This document shows, one piece after another, positions 41,412 through 49,734 of a stretch of 64,000 nucleotides of DNA. The first letter of the stretch is position 1, and each line of letters starts with the position of its first letter. The notes below the pieces were generated by a model. That model was not told the origin of the DNA. It saw nothing but the letters and a program-made list of their open reading frames with translations, and did not search any database. The DNA lies in contig CP007053.1 in assembly GCA_000242935.3 (NCBI GenBank), forward strand, positions 5,875,001 through 5,939,000, read 5' to 3'. A program made the translations under genes and the position numbers. The stretch is from Opitutaceae bacterium TAV5 (GTDB taxonomy: Bacteria > Verrucomicrobiota > Verrucomicrobiia > Opitutales > Opitutaceae).

Positions 41412-43298
41412 TCAGGGAGCGGCATGGGCGGGCGCGGAGGCACGGGCAAGATCGTGATGGACGGGTGACGGTGAGGAGGCGGTGGCGGAGCCGCCGTCGA
41501 CGATGCGGCGGAGGGAGAGGACGGCGTCCTTGAGGGAGGCGGCCTGGGCGTTGAGTTCTTCGGCGGCGGAGGCGCTTTCTTCGGCGGAGGCGGCGTTGGA
41601 CTGGGTGACCTTGTCCATCTGGCTGACGGCGGTATTGACCTGGTCGATACCCTGGGACTGTTCGCGGGATGCGGTGGCGACTTCGGCGGCGAGCTGGTCG
41701 ACCTGGCGGAATTTTTGCAGGATTTCGTCGAGGCTGCGGGTGACTTTTTCGGTGAGCTGGACGCCCTGGGCGGTTTTGGCGACGGAGTTTTCGATATTGG
41801 CGGCGGTTTCGCGTGCGGACTGTGCGCTGCGCTGGGCGAGGTTGCGGACCTCCTCGGCGACGACGGCGAAGCCGGCGCCGGCCTCGCCGGCGCGTGCGGC
41901 TTCGACGGCGGCGTTGAGGGCGAGGATGTTGGTCTGGAAGGCGATTTCGTCGATGGTCTTGATGATGCGGGCGACGTCGCCGCTGCTTTTCTGGATTTCC
42001 TGCATGGCGTGGGCCATGGCGGACATGTCGGCGGCGCCGGTTTCGGCGGCGGCGCGGGCTTCGCGAGCGAGGGAGTTGACCTGCTGGGCGTTGTCGGTGT
42101 TGCGGCGGGTCATGCTGGCAAGCTCCTCGAGGGAGGAACTGGTCTCCTCGAGGGCTGCGGCCTGCTCGCTGGCGCCGGCGGCGAGCGTCTGGCTGGCGGA
42201 AGAAACCTGGCCGGCAGCGGCGGCAGTCTGCTCGGCGCCTTGGTTGAGGGTGTCGGCAATGGCCTTGACCGGCCGCGTGATCGAACGGGCGAGGCCGAAG
42301 GAGAGCGCCGCGGCGATGATGAACGCAGCGGCGAGGCCGGCAATCATGATGGTGGAAGAGGTGCCGAGGAGGCGGGTGGTGCGGACGGAGTCGTCGCGCA
42401 CATCATTCAGGCTGGTTTCGATGAGTTTTTGCGTTTCATCGGTCATGGCGTAGCTGAGATCGGTGCCCTCCTTGATGAGTTTGTCGCGAGTTTCCCAGTC
42501 GTCGGTGAGTGTCTTCATGGCGCGTCCGTAATCGGCGGCGGCGCGGGCGATGCTGTCGATGAGCCGGATGTTGGCTTCCTGCGTGAGGATGGCGCGGATG
42601 CCGGTGGCATGGCCGGTGAGTGCGGTGATGTGACTCTGGGCCCGGACGAGGTCGGCGGGTGAGCGTTCGGCGAGAGCACGCCAGACGGCGAGGCGCAGGG
42701 CGGCAATGGACTGGTCGAGCGCGATGAGGGTTTTGAACTTGGATCTGGCTTCGGCGAAGAGCGCCTGGTCGGCGGTGGCGGCGGACGTTTCTTCTTCGAT
42801 GATCCGGAACTGGGCGGCGCGGAAATCGTCGGATGCGGTGGCGAGCACGCGGGCGGCCTCGTCGAGGCTGCGGCGGGCGTCGTTGGTGGAGCCGATGCTT
42901 TCGGCAACACGCTGAAGTGTTGTTTCGTACTCCTGGACCTTGGCGGAGGTTTTGCCGACGGCTTCATAAAAACCGGCGAGGTCAGGGCTGGAGGCCCCGA
43001 GTTCCCGGGCCTTTTGCAGTTCCTGTTTTGCCTTGGCGAGGCTCTCGCGGCCGCGGGTCAGGTAGCCCGGTTCGTGGTGCAGGAAATAACCGCGGATTTC
43101 GTAGCGGGTGAGCATCACCTGGTGCTCGATGGCGCTGACCAGGGTGACGGCGGGCACGGCCTGGCCGGAGGTGGTGCGGGAGGTGGCGGCGCCGCGCTGC
43201 ATGTTCCAGACGGCGCTGCCGCCGAGGGCGAGCATGATGAGGATGAGGGCGCCGAAGGCGAGGATGAGTCGGGTGCCGAGTTTGCGGGTCTTTTTCAT
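41412..43298 (-). CDS. Methyl-accepting chemotaxis protein 2
   Basis: A 628-residue chemoreceptor with the same plan as its neighbour: helix 1 at residues 10-31, a periplasmic helical domain of about 270 residues that differs clearly from receptor 1, helix 2 near 312-332 (IMIAGLAAAFIIAAALSFGLA), a HAMP-like stub and the MCP coiled coil with tip QTNILALNAAVEAARAGEAG. Bases 41484-42296 match 39268-40080 without gaps and without visible differences for about 560 bp. It lacks a CheR-docking tail. No promoter motif was found upstream. Confidence 0.94.
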   Translation of the reverse strand: MKKTRKLGTRLILAFGALILIMLALGGSAVWNMQRGAATSRTTSGQAVPAVTLVSAIEHQVMLTRYEIRGYFLHHEPGYLTRGRESLAKAKQELQKARELGASSPDLAGFYEAVGKTSAKVQEYETTLQRVAESIGSTNDARRSLDEAARVLATASDDFRAAQFRIIEEETSAATADQALFAEARSKFKTLIALDQSIAALRLAVWRALAERSPADLVRAQSHITALTGHATGIRAILTQEANIRLIDSIARAAADYGRAMKTLTDDWETRDKLIKEGTDLSYAMTDETQKLIETSLNDVRDDSVRTTRLLGTSSTIMIAGLAAAFIIAAALSFGLARSITRPVKAIADTLNQGAEQTAAAAGQVSSASQTLAAGASEQAAALEETSSSLEELASMTRRNTDNAQQVNSLAREARAAAETGAADMSAMAHAMQEIQKSSGDVARIIKTIDEIAFQTNILALNAAVEAARAGEAGAGFAVVAEEVRNLAQRSAQSARETAANIENSVAKTAQGVQLTEKVTRSLDEILQKFRQVDQLAAEVATASREQSQGIDQVNTAVSQMDKVTQSNAASAEESASAAEELNAQAASLKDAVLSLRRIVDGGSATASSPSPVHHDLARASAPAHAAP

Positions 43299-43422
43299 GG
43301 AAGGAAGAGGTCAGGAGGGAAGAGGAGAGTATGGCGTCAGAAGTTTGTGCCGATGCTGGCGGGCTGGATCGTCTCTTGCATGGCGAGCGGACTGATTCGG
43401 AGGAGGGAACCCTCTGCGCCCT

Positions 43423-43866
43423 ATGAAAGCTCTGACCATTTCCGACCGGGAAAAAATCATCATGTCGTTACACGCCGAAATCCGGTGCGACGAAGCCGCG
43501 CGGTATCATCACCGGCTGCACGCCCTCCTGCTGGTGGCGCAGGGCATGACCTGCCCGCAGGTGGCGGGATTGCTCGGGGACTCACCGCGCGCGGTGGTGA
43601 AGTGGGTGCGGCAGTTCGAGGCGGGAGGGCTGGCGGGGTTGACCGAAGGCTGGCGGCCGGGGAGGCCGGGGCGCATCGGGCCGGTGGCGCTGGCGCGGGT
43701 GCGGTCGGTGTTGCGGGAGAATCCGGCGCGGGCGGGAGTGCCGGCCGGCCGCTGGAGTGGACGGACGCTGGCGGCGTTTCTGCGGGAAAAATTCGGAGTG
43801 AGGCTATCCGTGCGGCAGTGCCAGCGACTGCTGAAGGAGCACGGCCGGCTCGCCGGAGACAGGTGA
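43423..43866 (+). CDS. IS630-type helix-turn-helix protein without DDE domain
   Basis: A 147-residue protein resembling the DNA-binding half of IS630-family transposases: YHHRLHALLLVAQGMTCPQVAGLLGDSPRAVVKWVRQFEAGGLAGLTEGWRPGRPGR (key run CPQVAGLLGDSPRAVVKW), then a second winged-helix WSGRTLAAFLREKFGVRLSVRQCQRLLKEHG. The catalytic DDE part is absent: the frame stops at 43866, and no DDE remnant was recognised in the next 300 bases. It could be a decayed transposase or a domesticated regulator. No flanking inverted repeats or target duplications were seen. Confidence 0.7.
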   Translation: MKALTISDREKIIMSLHAEIRCDEAARYHHRLHALLLVAQGMTCPQVAGLLGDSPRAVVKWVRQFEAGGLAGLTEGWRPGRPGRIGPVALARVRSVLRENPARAGVPAGRWSGRTLAAFLREKFGVRLSVRQCQRLLKEHGRLAGDR

Positions 43867-44176
43867 GCGGAGAGGGCGCGGCGGCGGTTCCCGGAAGCGG
43901 ATACAGGAGGAAAATCGCGGCACGACGCAGGCAGGCGCGGGCAAAAGCTGGAGAATGGATCGGCATTTATTTATGTCGCTTTTTCCGAATCGGCTGACCG
44001 CGACGAGACTTTAGCAGAAAATGCACAGGAGCGTCTTCACGGTGGCCGGTAGCGCGAGGGTTTGCCCGGATGGGTGGAACCCGAACCAAAGCCATCAATC
44101 CTCAACCGCGAATGAACGCGGTTGGAAAAAACCGGCCCCTCCGGTCCTTCTTTGACGATCAGGAATGGCCCGGGTC
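43867..44176. other. Intergenic stretch after the HTH gene
   Basis: About 310 bases with no convincing gene. The left part is GC-rich and the middle has a short AT-rich patch (near 43965-43990). The right end holds an inverted repeat CAACCGCG/CGCGGTTG (44103-44124) and the terminator of the receiver gene. No transposase remnant was recognised. Confidence 0.5.
44125..44147 (-). terminator. Rho-independent terminator of the receiver gene
   Basis: On the minus strand GGACCGG-AGGG-GCCGGT followed by TTTTTT gives a compact GC stem with a U-rich tail, about 30 bases after the stop of the receiver gene. An adjoining perfect stem (CAACCGCG, 44103-44124) may add to it. Confidence 0.65.
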
Positions 44177-44623
44177 TCAGGCGCCGAGGATGCCGGGGCT
44201 GAGGTACTGGCGGCCGCGGAGCACGGTGCGGATGGCGCGCAGCAATTCGTCGCAGGTGTTTTCCTTGAGCAGGTAGCCGGCGGCGCCGGCCAGGAGTGCG
44301 GCACGGATGTTGGCGGGCTGGTCGTCGGCAGAGAGAATGATGATGCGGATCTCCGGATGGCGGCGGAGAAGCCGGCGGGTGAGTTCGATGCCGTCGAACT
44401 CGCCGGGGAGATGGATGTCCACGATCATCAGGTCGGGAGGGGCGAGCGCGGCCTGGGCGAGCGCAGTGGCGCCATCGCCGGCCTCTCCGGTGATCGTGAA
44501 ACCGGGTTGCCCGCCGACGAGCAGCCGCAGGCCCGAACGCATCATCAGATGATCTTCCACGAGCATCACGCGCACGGGCCCGGGAGGAGGGGATGAGGCA
44601 GGGGGGGGCGGACGGGTTTTCAT
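44177..44623 (-). CDS. Receiver-only response regulator, NarL/FixJ-like
   Basis: A 148-residue protein with a Pro-rich start and one receiver domain: VRVMLVEDHLMMRSGLRLLV (acidic pair Glu-Asp), phospho-acceptor Asp in DLMIVDIHLPGEFDGIEL, Ser/Ala switch IIILSADD, and Lys in YLLKENTCDELLRAIRTVLRGRQYLSP. This sequence is that of LuxR-family regulators, yet it stops right at YLSPGILGA where the linker to the HTH domain normally begins. It starts one base after the stop of the hybrid kinase gene, so it is very likely its partner, acting by protein contact. Confidence 0.85.
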   Translation of the reverse strand: MKTRPPPPASSPPPGPVRVMLVEDHLMMRSGLRLLVGGQPGFTITGEAGDGATALAQAALAPPDLMIVDIHLPGEFDGIELTRRLLRRHPEIRIIILSADDQPANIRAALLAGAAGYLLKENTCDELLRAIRTVLRGRQYLSPGILGA

Positions 44624-44624
44624 C

Positions 44625-46748
44625 TCAGGGCTGGTCGAGGTGTTGCCGGACCGTGGTCAGGAGCGTCTGGATGTCGTAGGGCTTGGGGAGGTAACAGTCG
44701 TTCATCGCGGGGAGATCGGAGCCGGCGCGGGGGTGCATGTTGTAGCCGCTCGAGACGATGATCTTGAGGGCGGGTTGTTCGCGGGCGAGCTGGAGGGCGA
44801 GTTCCATGCCGGAGACGCCGCAGGGCATGACCATGTCGGTGAGGAGGAGATCGATGCGATCGGGGCTCTGCCGCCAGCAGCGGAGGGCGGAGGCGGCGTC
44901 GTCGGCTTCGATGACGCGGTAGCCATGAGCCCGGAGGCTGGCGGCGGCGGTGCTGCGCACACTGGTCTCGTCCTCGACGAGGAGGATGGTTTCGGAGCCG
45001 TGCAGGCGGGCCTCACGGGGAGAGCGGCGGTCGGGAAGAGGGGCCGCGGAGGGAATGGCAGGAAGGAAAACATCGAACGTGCTGCCTTCGCCGGGGCGGC
45101 TGCGGACATCGATCCAGCCGTGATGCTGGCGGACGATGCTCTGCACGGTGACAAGGCCGAGGCCGGTGCCGTGCTGGCGCCCCTTGGTGGTGAAGAAGGG
45201 TTCGAAAATGCGATGCAGGGTGGAGTCGTCCATACCGCAACCGGTGTCGCTCACGGAGAGGCGGACCCAGGCCGGGTGATTCGCGCCGACCGGGCGGTGG
45301 AGCGCGGAGGCGGGAGCGGCGGTGGTCTCGATGGCGAGAAGCCCGCCGGCAGGCATCATGGCGTCGCGGGCATTGATGCAGAGATTGATGACGACCTGCT
45401 CGATCATGCCGGCGTCGGCTTCGATCCAGAGCGGCGCGCTGTCGCCGCGGAATTCGAGGTGGATGTGTTCGCCGAGCAGGCGGCTCAGCATGGTGAACAG
45501 ATGCGAGAGGAGTTCGTGCAGATCGACCGGGCGGACCTGGGCGGGCTGCTTGCGGCTGAAGGCGAGGAGCTGGCGGGTGAGGCGCGCGGCGCGGCGGGTT
45601 TCGCCTTCGAGCTCCTTGAGCGCCTCGGTCATGTGGCGAGGCTGGCCGGGATCGCCGAGGAGCATGCCGAGGAGAAGGAGCGTCGAGGTGAGGATGTTGT
45701 TGTAATCGTGGGCGACGCCGCTGGCGAGCTGGCCGACGACTTCCATTTTCTGGGCCTGGAGAAACTGGGCTTCGAGCTGCTTGCGTTCGGTGATGTCCTG
45801 GAAAATGCAGGCGAGCTGGCCGGGGCCGGGACGGAAGGCGAGGATCGAGAAGTGCTTGCCGAGCGAGCGGGATTCGACGGTGGAGCGGGAATCCGCGCCG
45901 GTGGAGACGACCCGGTCGAGATTTTCAAGGAGCTCGCGATCGATGTCGGGCAGGATCTCGCGAAGGGTTTTGCCGATACAGTCGGAGGCGAGCCGGCCGA
46001 GATTGCGCTCGGCGGCCGGGTTGGCGTCGACGAGGCGGAAGTCATCGATGGTTGCCTGGCTGTGCGAAGGATGCGTGCCTTCGAAGAGCGCAAAACCGTC
46101 GGACATTTGCTGGAAGATCATCTGGTAACGCTCCTCGATGATCCGCGTCTGGCTGACGGGAACAAGGTAGTCGGGGTCGCACACGAGCGGAGCCAGCGTC
46201 GGCGCCACGTGGCGGCCGGCAGGATACGGAGGCCGGACGGAAGGCGCGGAGGACAGGCGCAGTTCCTCGGCGAGAGGACGCCGGGCGACGAGAGGTTCCG
46301 GGGGAAGGCCACGGCCTTCGCTGGTGCCCGCCAGCCTGGGCGGACGGGTGGGGGTGGCGGCCAGGAACCGGCCGGCGGATTTCAGCAGATAGAGCGATCC
46401 GTCGGGCCAGCGCACACGCCAGGAGCAAAGAAAGGGGGTCTGCCGGTCGCGGCTGCGCGTCAGGGCGGTCTCGAGTCCGGGGCGGTCGTGAGGATGGAGC
46501 CGCAGGCACAGCGTGGCAAAATCTTCCTGAAAAGCCCGGGCGGGCAAACCGAAGAGGGTGGCGTGGGAAGCCGACCAGGTAAACAGGCCGGTCAAGGGTT
46601 CCCATTCCCAGTCGCCCGTCAGCCTCGGCAACACCCGGTGCTGGCGTGGCGGGAGAGGGGCGACCGGAGCGACGGAGACCCCCGGTGCGTCGCGGTGAGC
46701 GGAAACCACAAGGGCATCGCGCAAGGAGCTGTCACAGGAAGTCGGCAT
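44625..46748 (-). CDS. Soluble PAS hybrid histidine kinase
   Basis: A 707-residue protein with no obvious membrane helices. Two PAS regions (about residues 38-130, WEWEPLTGLFTWSASHATLFG, and 205-325, ending FQDITERKQLEAQFLQAQKMEVVGQLASG). The kinase core has H-box GVAHDYNNIL, N-box NLCINARDAMMPAGG, G1 DTGCGMD and G2 GTGLGL. A C-terminal receiver has TDMVMPCGVSGMEL as phospho-site and KPYD. It is cotranscribed with the receiver-only protein that follows. Input signal unknown. An AT-rich 467-base region lies upstream. Confidence 0.93.
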   Translation of the reverse strand: MPTSCDSSLRDALVVSAHRDAPGVSVAPVAPLPPRQHRVLPRLTGDWEWEPLTGLFTWSASHATLFGLPARAFQEDFATLCLRLHPHDRPGLETALTRSRDRQTPFLCSWRVRWPDGSLYLLKSAGRFLAATPTRPPRLAGTSEGRGLPPEPLVARRPLAEELRLSSAPSVRPPYPAGRHVAPTLAPLVCDPDYLVPVSQTRIIEERYQMIFQQMSDGFALFEGTHPSHSQATIDDFRLVDANPAAERNLGRLASDCIGKTLREILPDIDRELLENLDRVVSTGADSRSTVESRSLGKHFSILAFRPGPGQLACIFQDITERKQLEAQFLQAQKMEVVGQLASGVAHDYNNILTSTLLLLGMLLGDPGQPRHMTEALKELEGETRRAARLTRQLLAFSRKQPAQVRPVDLHELLSHLFTMLSRLLGEHIHLEFRGDSAPLWIEADAGMIEQVVINLCINARDAMMPAGGLLAIETTAAPASALHRPVGANHPAWVRLSVSDTGCGMDDSTLHRIFEPFFTTKGRQHGTGLGLVTVQSIVRQHHGWIDVRSRPGEGSTFDVFLPAIPSAAPLPDRRSPREARLHGSETILLVEDETSVRSTAAASLRAHGYRVIEADDAASALRCWRQSPDRIDLLLTDMVMPCGVSGMELALQLAREQPALKIIVSSGYNMHPRAGSDLPAMNDCYLPKPYDIQTLLTTVRQHLDQP

Positions 46749-47215
46749 GGAGGGACGCGGGGAAAAGGGTGGTGACCGGGAAAAATGCCGGGATATTCCG
46801 ATTTGTTTATAGTGCGATTAACGATTTCTTATTGACTGCTATATTGCAGGGGAATGGACATTGCCGCGGGCAAATGGAGACCGTCTTTCCGGTCTGCAGA
46901 TGCTGTCGGCAGATGCTCCTCATACCAGGGCAGACGGGTGTTGTTTGCGATGCTTTTTCGATATATGGCCAAATTGTCAATCTTCTTGACCGATTTTATC
47001 GGTCAGATGAAAGTGCCTTTTGCCAATAATTTGTGAATTTATGAGGATGGCAGTCTTCCGGTTGCACCTAATGTTAATGGTTGTATATAGGAAAATATTT
47101 TTTGGGCGTATCTTCACGGGACGGAAAAAGAAACGAAGGGGAAGATCGCCCCGGCATTATTCCGAAGGCGGGAGATCCCTGCGTTTCCTGGCGGGGGAGG
47201 GGCGTGTGAGGGGTT
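46749..47215. other. AT-rich intergenic region
   Basis: A 467-base gap between the divergent-facing ends of two minus-strand units, markedly more AT-rich (about 46790-47110) than the rest. No convincing gene; short plus-strand frames here have atypical composition. It holds a perfect 7-bp stem GACCGAT/ATCGGTC (46988-47004), whose minus-strand reading CAAAAGGC-N11-ACCGATAA (46996-47022) is a weak sigma-28 candidate for the PAS kinase, and a direct repeat GCAGATGCT near 46898-46917. Confidence 0.5.
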
Positions 47216-48595
47216 TTATGTATCTATATTGGCGGATATCGAAGGTTGGGAGCGGGAGGGCGGATTGACGGCGTGAGGGGAGGCGACGGAGGAGGGCCGG
47301 AGGGGCGGGTCGGGGGCGGGCGGGGTGAGGCTGTCGAGCAGGGTCCCGGTTTTTTCCGCCCAGTCGAGATGCTCGAGACGCCAGGCGGCCATACGGCCAA
47401 GCTCGGCGAGATCTTCCGGTGGAGGAGAGGCGGGGGGGGAGCCGGCGGACTGCGGTTGCAGTGCGGGGTCGTCGAGAATCTGCCGCCAGGTGGCGCGGGC
47501 GGCGCCCGTCTGCCGGAGGCGTTCCTGGCAGAGGCCGATCTGGTAGAGGACGGGAAGGCGCCAGCGGGGTTCGGGAGAAATGCGGACGAGATGGTGGTAG
47601 ATGGTGAGCGCGCCGGAGTAGTCGCCCTGGTTGTAGAAATCGTTGGCGAGCCAGGTGCCGGTGCGGCGCTGCCACCAGGCCCAGGCGCGGACGTCGGCGC
47701 CGGCATGGCGGTGCTCGAGGCGGAGGAGGTCGAGCGTGACGTCGAGGGCGTCCTGCTTGCGGCCGAGGCGCATCCAGATCGTGGCGAGCTGGTAGCGGGC
47801 TTCGCTCACGGATTCGTCATCGGGCCAGGAGGCGATGAAGGAGGTGAAGCCGGTGGCCGCGTCCTCGAGCCGGTTTTCGCGAAGCCGGGACATGGCGGCC
47901 ATGAAGTGGGCGCGGGCGCGATCCCCGGGAGCGAGATCGAGAAGGTTGAGCCGGGAAAAAAAGCGGGCGGCGTCGGCGTAGTTGCCGGCGAGGTAGTGCG
48001 TCTCGGCGATTTCGAACTGGGCGGTGCGCGCGAGTTGCCGGTAATGCGCGGTCTGCCCGCTGGCGATCCTGAGCGTGCCGTGGATGACGTTGTAGAACTG
48101 GTCGATGGCGAGTTTCCAGGCGCCGAGCACACGGAGCACGCGGCCGTGTTCGAGGCACGATTCGGGGAGAAGGCCGGAGGCCGGATGATCCTGGCGGAGT
48201 TTTTCGTAAACGGCGGCGGCCTTGACGAGATCGCCCGCTTGGCGATGGGTGCGGGCGAGGCCGAGGAGGGCGTTTTCTTCATCCGCGGCGGACGGATCGC
48301 CAAGGAGGATCCGGCGCCAGGCGATTTCGGCGCCGGCGGTGTCTCCTTTGGCAAGGCTGCCGGCCGCGAGCCGGAAGAGGCTGGCGCGTTCCTCCGGTGA
48401 AAGGGCGGCGGCGGGCGGCGCGGGAAGAGCGGCGGCAGCATCGGGAACGGCCGGAACTGCGGGCGGGGCGTCGCCGGCCGGGAGGGTTGCTCCGGCAGCG
48501 GGAGGCGGGGCCGCGTCCGCACCGGTTTCCGCGAGGACGGCTGCGGGAAGGAGGAAGAACAGGAAAACGGGGACGGCGCGCGCAGGGAGATTCAT
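47216..48595 (-). CDS. Secreted TPR-repeat protein
   Basis: A 459-residue protein with a signal peptide (residues 6-22, AVPVFLFFLLPAAVLAET), a Pro/Ala-rich spacer (23-65), then several TPR-like helical pairs: FRLAAGSLAKGDTAGAEIAWRRIL, LARTHRQAGDLVKAAAVYEKLRQDHPASG, FEIAETHYLAGNYADAARFFSRL and ARYQLATIWMRLGRKQDALDVTLDLL, about residues 68-415. It ends in a Pro/Ser-rich tail. It should lie in the periplasm and bind other proteins. It is the last gene of the cheX-like operon and overlaps the preceding gene by four bases. Exact function unknown. Confidence 0.8.
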   Translation of the reverse strand: MNLPARAVPVFLFFLLPAAVLAETGADAAPPPAAGATLPAGDAPPAVPAVPDAAAALPAPPAAALSPEERASLFRLAAGSLAKGDTAGAEIAWRRILLGDPSAADEENALLGLARTHRQAGDLVKAAAVYEKLRQDHPASGLLPESCLEHGRVLRVLGAWKLAIDQFYNVIHGTLRIASGQTAHYRQLARTAQFEIAETHYLAGNYADAARFFSRLNLLDLAPGDRARAHFMAAMSRLRENRLEDAATGFTSFIASWPDDESVSEARYQLATIWMRLGRKQDALDVTLDLLRLEHRHAGADVRAWAWWQRRTGTWLANDFYNQGDYSGALTIYHHLVRISPEPRWRLPVLYQIGLCQERLRQTGAARATWRQILDDPALQPQSAGSPPASPPPEDLAELGRMAAWRLEHLDWAEKTGTLLDSLTPPAPDPPLRPSSVASPHAVNPPSRSQPSISANIDT

Positions 48596-49257
48596 TGTTG
48601 CCGGTAGGTGGCCTTGCTCTCGGGGAGCGGCGGCGGAGGAGGGATGACGGTGAAGGGCGGGCGGAAGTAGAAGAGCGGGTCTTCCGGCAGGGCGTGGCGG
48701 CGGAGGTCGTCGCCGAGTATCAGCGGGGCCATGACAGCCGGAGGCGGCGGTTCGCTGCGTGCCTCGACCTTCGCCGCCGGCGCGGCGACGGGCGGCGGGA
48801 CGGGCGCCGGTGTCGTTTTTTTTATGATACGAGGGAAGTCGACGTTGGCGAGGGCGGGCGGCGCGGGCGCCGGTTTCCGGAGTCGGGCAAAACGCAGGGG
48901 AGCAGGCTCGCCGCAGACGAGCCAGGGCAGCGATTGGCCGGAGGGGACGGCGGGCTTCGGCGGGCGGGAAGGCGAGGAGGAGGCGCGATCCGTTTCCGCA
49001 GACGGCGCCGCCGCGGTGTCGTCCGGAGACCAGGTGAGGGTCGGGGGCAGCGGCGGGAGGCCGGGCGGCGAATCGTCGGCGGGGAGTTGCCGGGCCTCGT
49101 CAGGCCGCAGCGGGTGATCGTAATGCACGGGCGGAACATGCACGACATAGGCGCCGGGCAGGGGGCCGGAGAGGAGCACCGGGAGCAGCCATGCAGCGCG
49201 CAGCACGGACGATGACGGCGGCGGACTGACGGGGGGAGGCGATGGCAGGCGGCTCAT
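48592..49257 (-). CDS. Proline-rich envelope protein
   Basis: A 221-residue protein with a Pro/Ser-rich cytoplasmic start, one hydrophobic segment (residues 19-38, VLRAAWLLPVLLSGPLPGAY) that may be a signal anchor, and a long Pro/Ala-rich chain with PPVPPP-type runs, probably extended across the periplasm (TonB-like in composition). No known domain was recognised. It starts 38 bases after the 35-aa micro protein and overlaps the TPR gene (ATGA), so the two should act together. Confidence 0.65.
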   Translation of the reverse strand: MSRLPSPPPVSPPPSSSVLRAAWLLPVLLSGPLPGAYVVHVPPVHYDHPLRPDEARQLPADDSPPGLPPLPPTLTWSPDDTAAAPSAETDRASSSPSRPPKPAVPSGQSLPWLVCGEPAPLRFARLRKPAPAPPALANVDFPRIIKKTTPAPVPPPVAAPAAKVEARSEPPPPAVMAPLILGDDLRRHALPEDPLFYFRPPFTVIPPPPPLPESKATYRQQ

Positions 49258-49295
49258 GTGGCGGCAGGTTTCCCGACAAGCGGGAGAACGGGTAT

Positions 49296-49403
49296 TCAGA
49301 GACGGGAGAACAGGAACAGGCCGAACACGATGGCGGCGGCGGTCAGCACCACGACGAGCGCGGCGACGATGAGAGTGGTATCCTTGGCATTCGGGTCGTC
49401 CAT
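49296..49403 (-). CDS. Micro membrane protein, 35 aa
   Basis: ATG to TGA gives 35 residues: an acidic start MDDPNAKDTT, one hydrophobic helix of about 22 residues (LIVAALVVVLTAAAIVFGLF) and a short basic end FSRL. It is too short for standard gene finders. It lies in a row with two other single-helix micro genes in the same orientation, between the REC-REC-STAS gene and the Pro-rich gene. Function unknown. Confidence 0.6.
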   Translation of the reverse strand: MDDPNAKDTTLIVAALVVVLTAAAIVFGLFLFSRL

Positions 49404-49440
49404 ACGATGTGGCAGTGAATCGTTGAGCAGGAAACCGGAG

Positions 49441-49542
49441 TCATCCGGTGCAGATGAGAACGATGCTGATGGCGATCAGCGCGAAGGCGATGAGCAGGGA
49501 GACCGGCGAGGGACCTGATTCGTTGTCGTCTTCGGTTTGCAT
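49441..49542 (-). CDS. Micro membrane protein, 33 aa
   Basis: ATG to TGA gives 33 residues: an acidic hydrophilic head MQTEDDNESGPSP and a hydrophobic helix VSLLIAFALIAISIVLICTG up to the stop. A TCCTTCC-type context rather than a purine-rich ribosome site precedes it, so translation may depend on coupling. Same orientation and design as its two neighbours. Function unknown. Confidence 0.55.
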   Translation of the reverse strand: MQTEDDNESGPSPVSLLIAFALIAISIVLICTG

Positions 49543-49572
49543 GGGAAGGAGAAGGGCGGCGGGCGCAGGGGG

Positions 49573-49734
49573 TCAGCTCGAGAAGATCACGAGCGAGGCG
49601 AGGACGATGAGGACGAGGCCGATGATCATCGGCAGCATGGTGGGACGCTCTTTTTCCGGAGGCGGCTGGTCGAAGGGCGAGAACTTGTCGTCGGGCGGAG
49701 GCGAGGAGGAGGAGCGGAGGCGTGGCGGATTCAT
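49573..49734 (-). CDS. Tail-anchored micro protein, 53 aa
   Basis: The ATG at 49734 overlaps the stop of the REC-REC-STAS gene (ATGA), strong support for translation. The protein has a Pro/Ser-rich cytoplasmic head (residues 1-31, with DDKFSPFDQPPPEKERP) and a C-terminal membrane helix (MLPMIIGLVLIVLASLVIF) ending SS, so it is likely tail-anchored in the inner membrane. It is the first of three micro genes. Function unknown. Confidence 0.65.
   Translation of the reverse strand: MNPPRLRSSSSPPPDDKFSPFDQPPPEKERPTMLPMIIGLVLIVLASLVIFSS

Noticed and set aside
43867-44176. Remains of an IS630 DDE domain after the HTH gene
   Set aside because: Reading the three forward frames of this gap I could not see DDE-type sequence.
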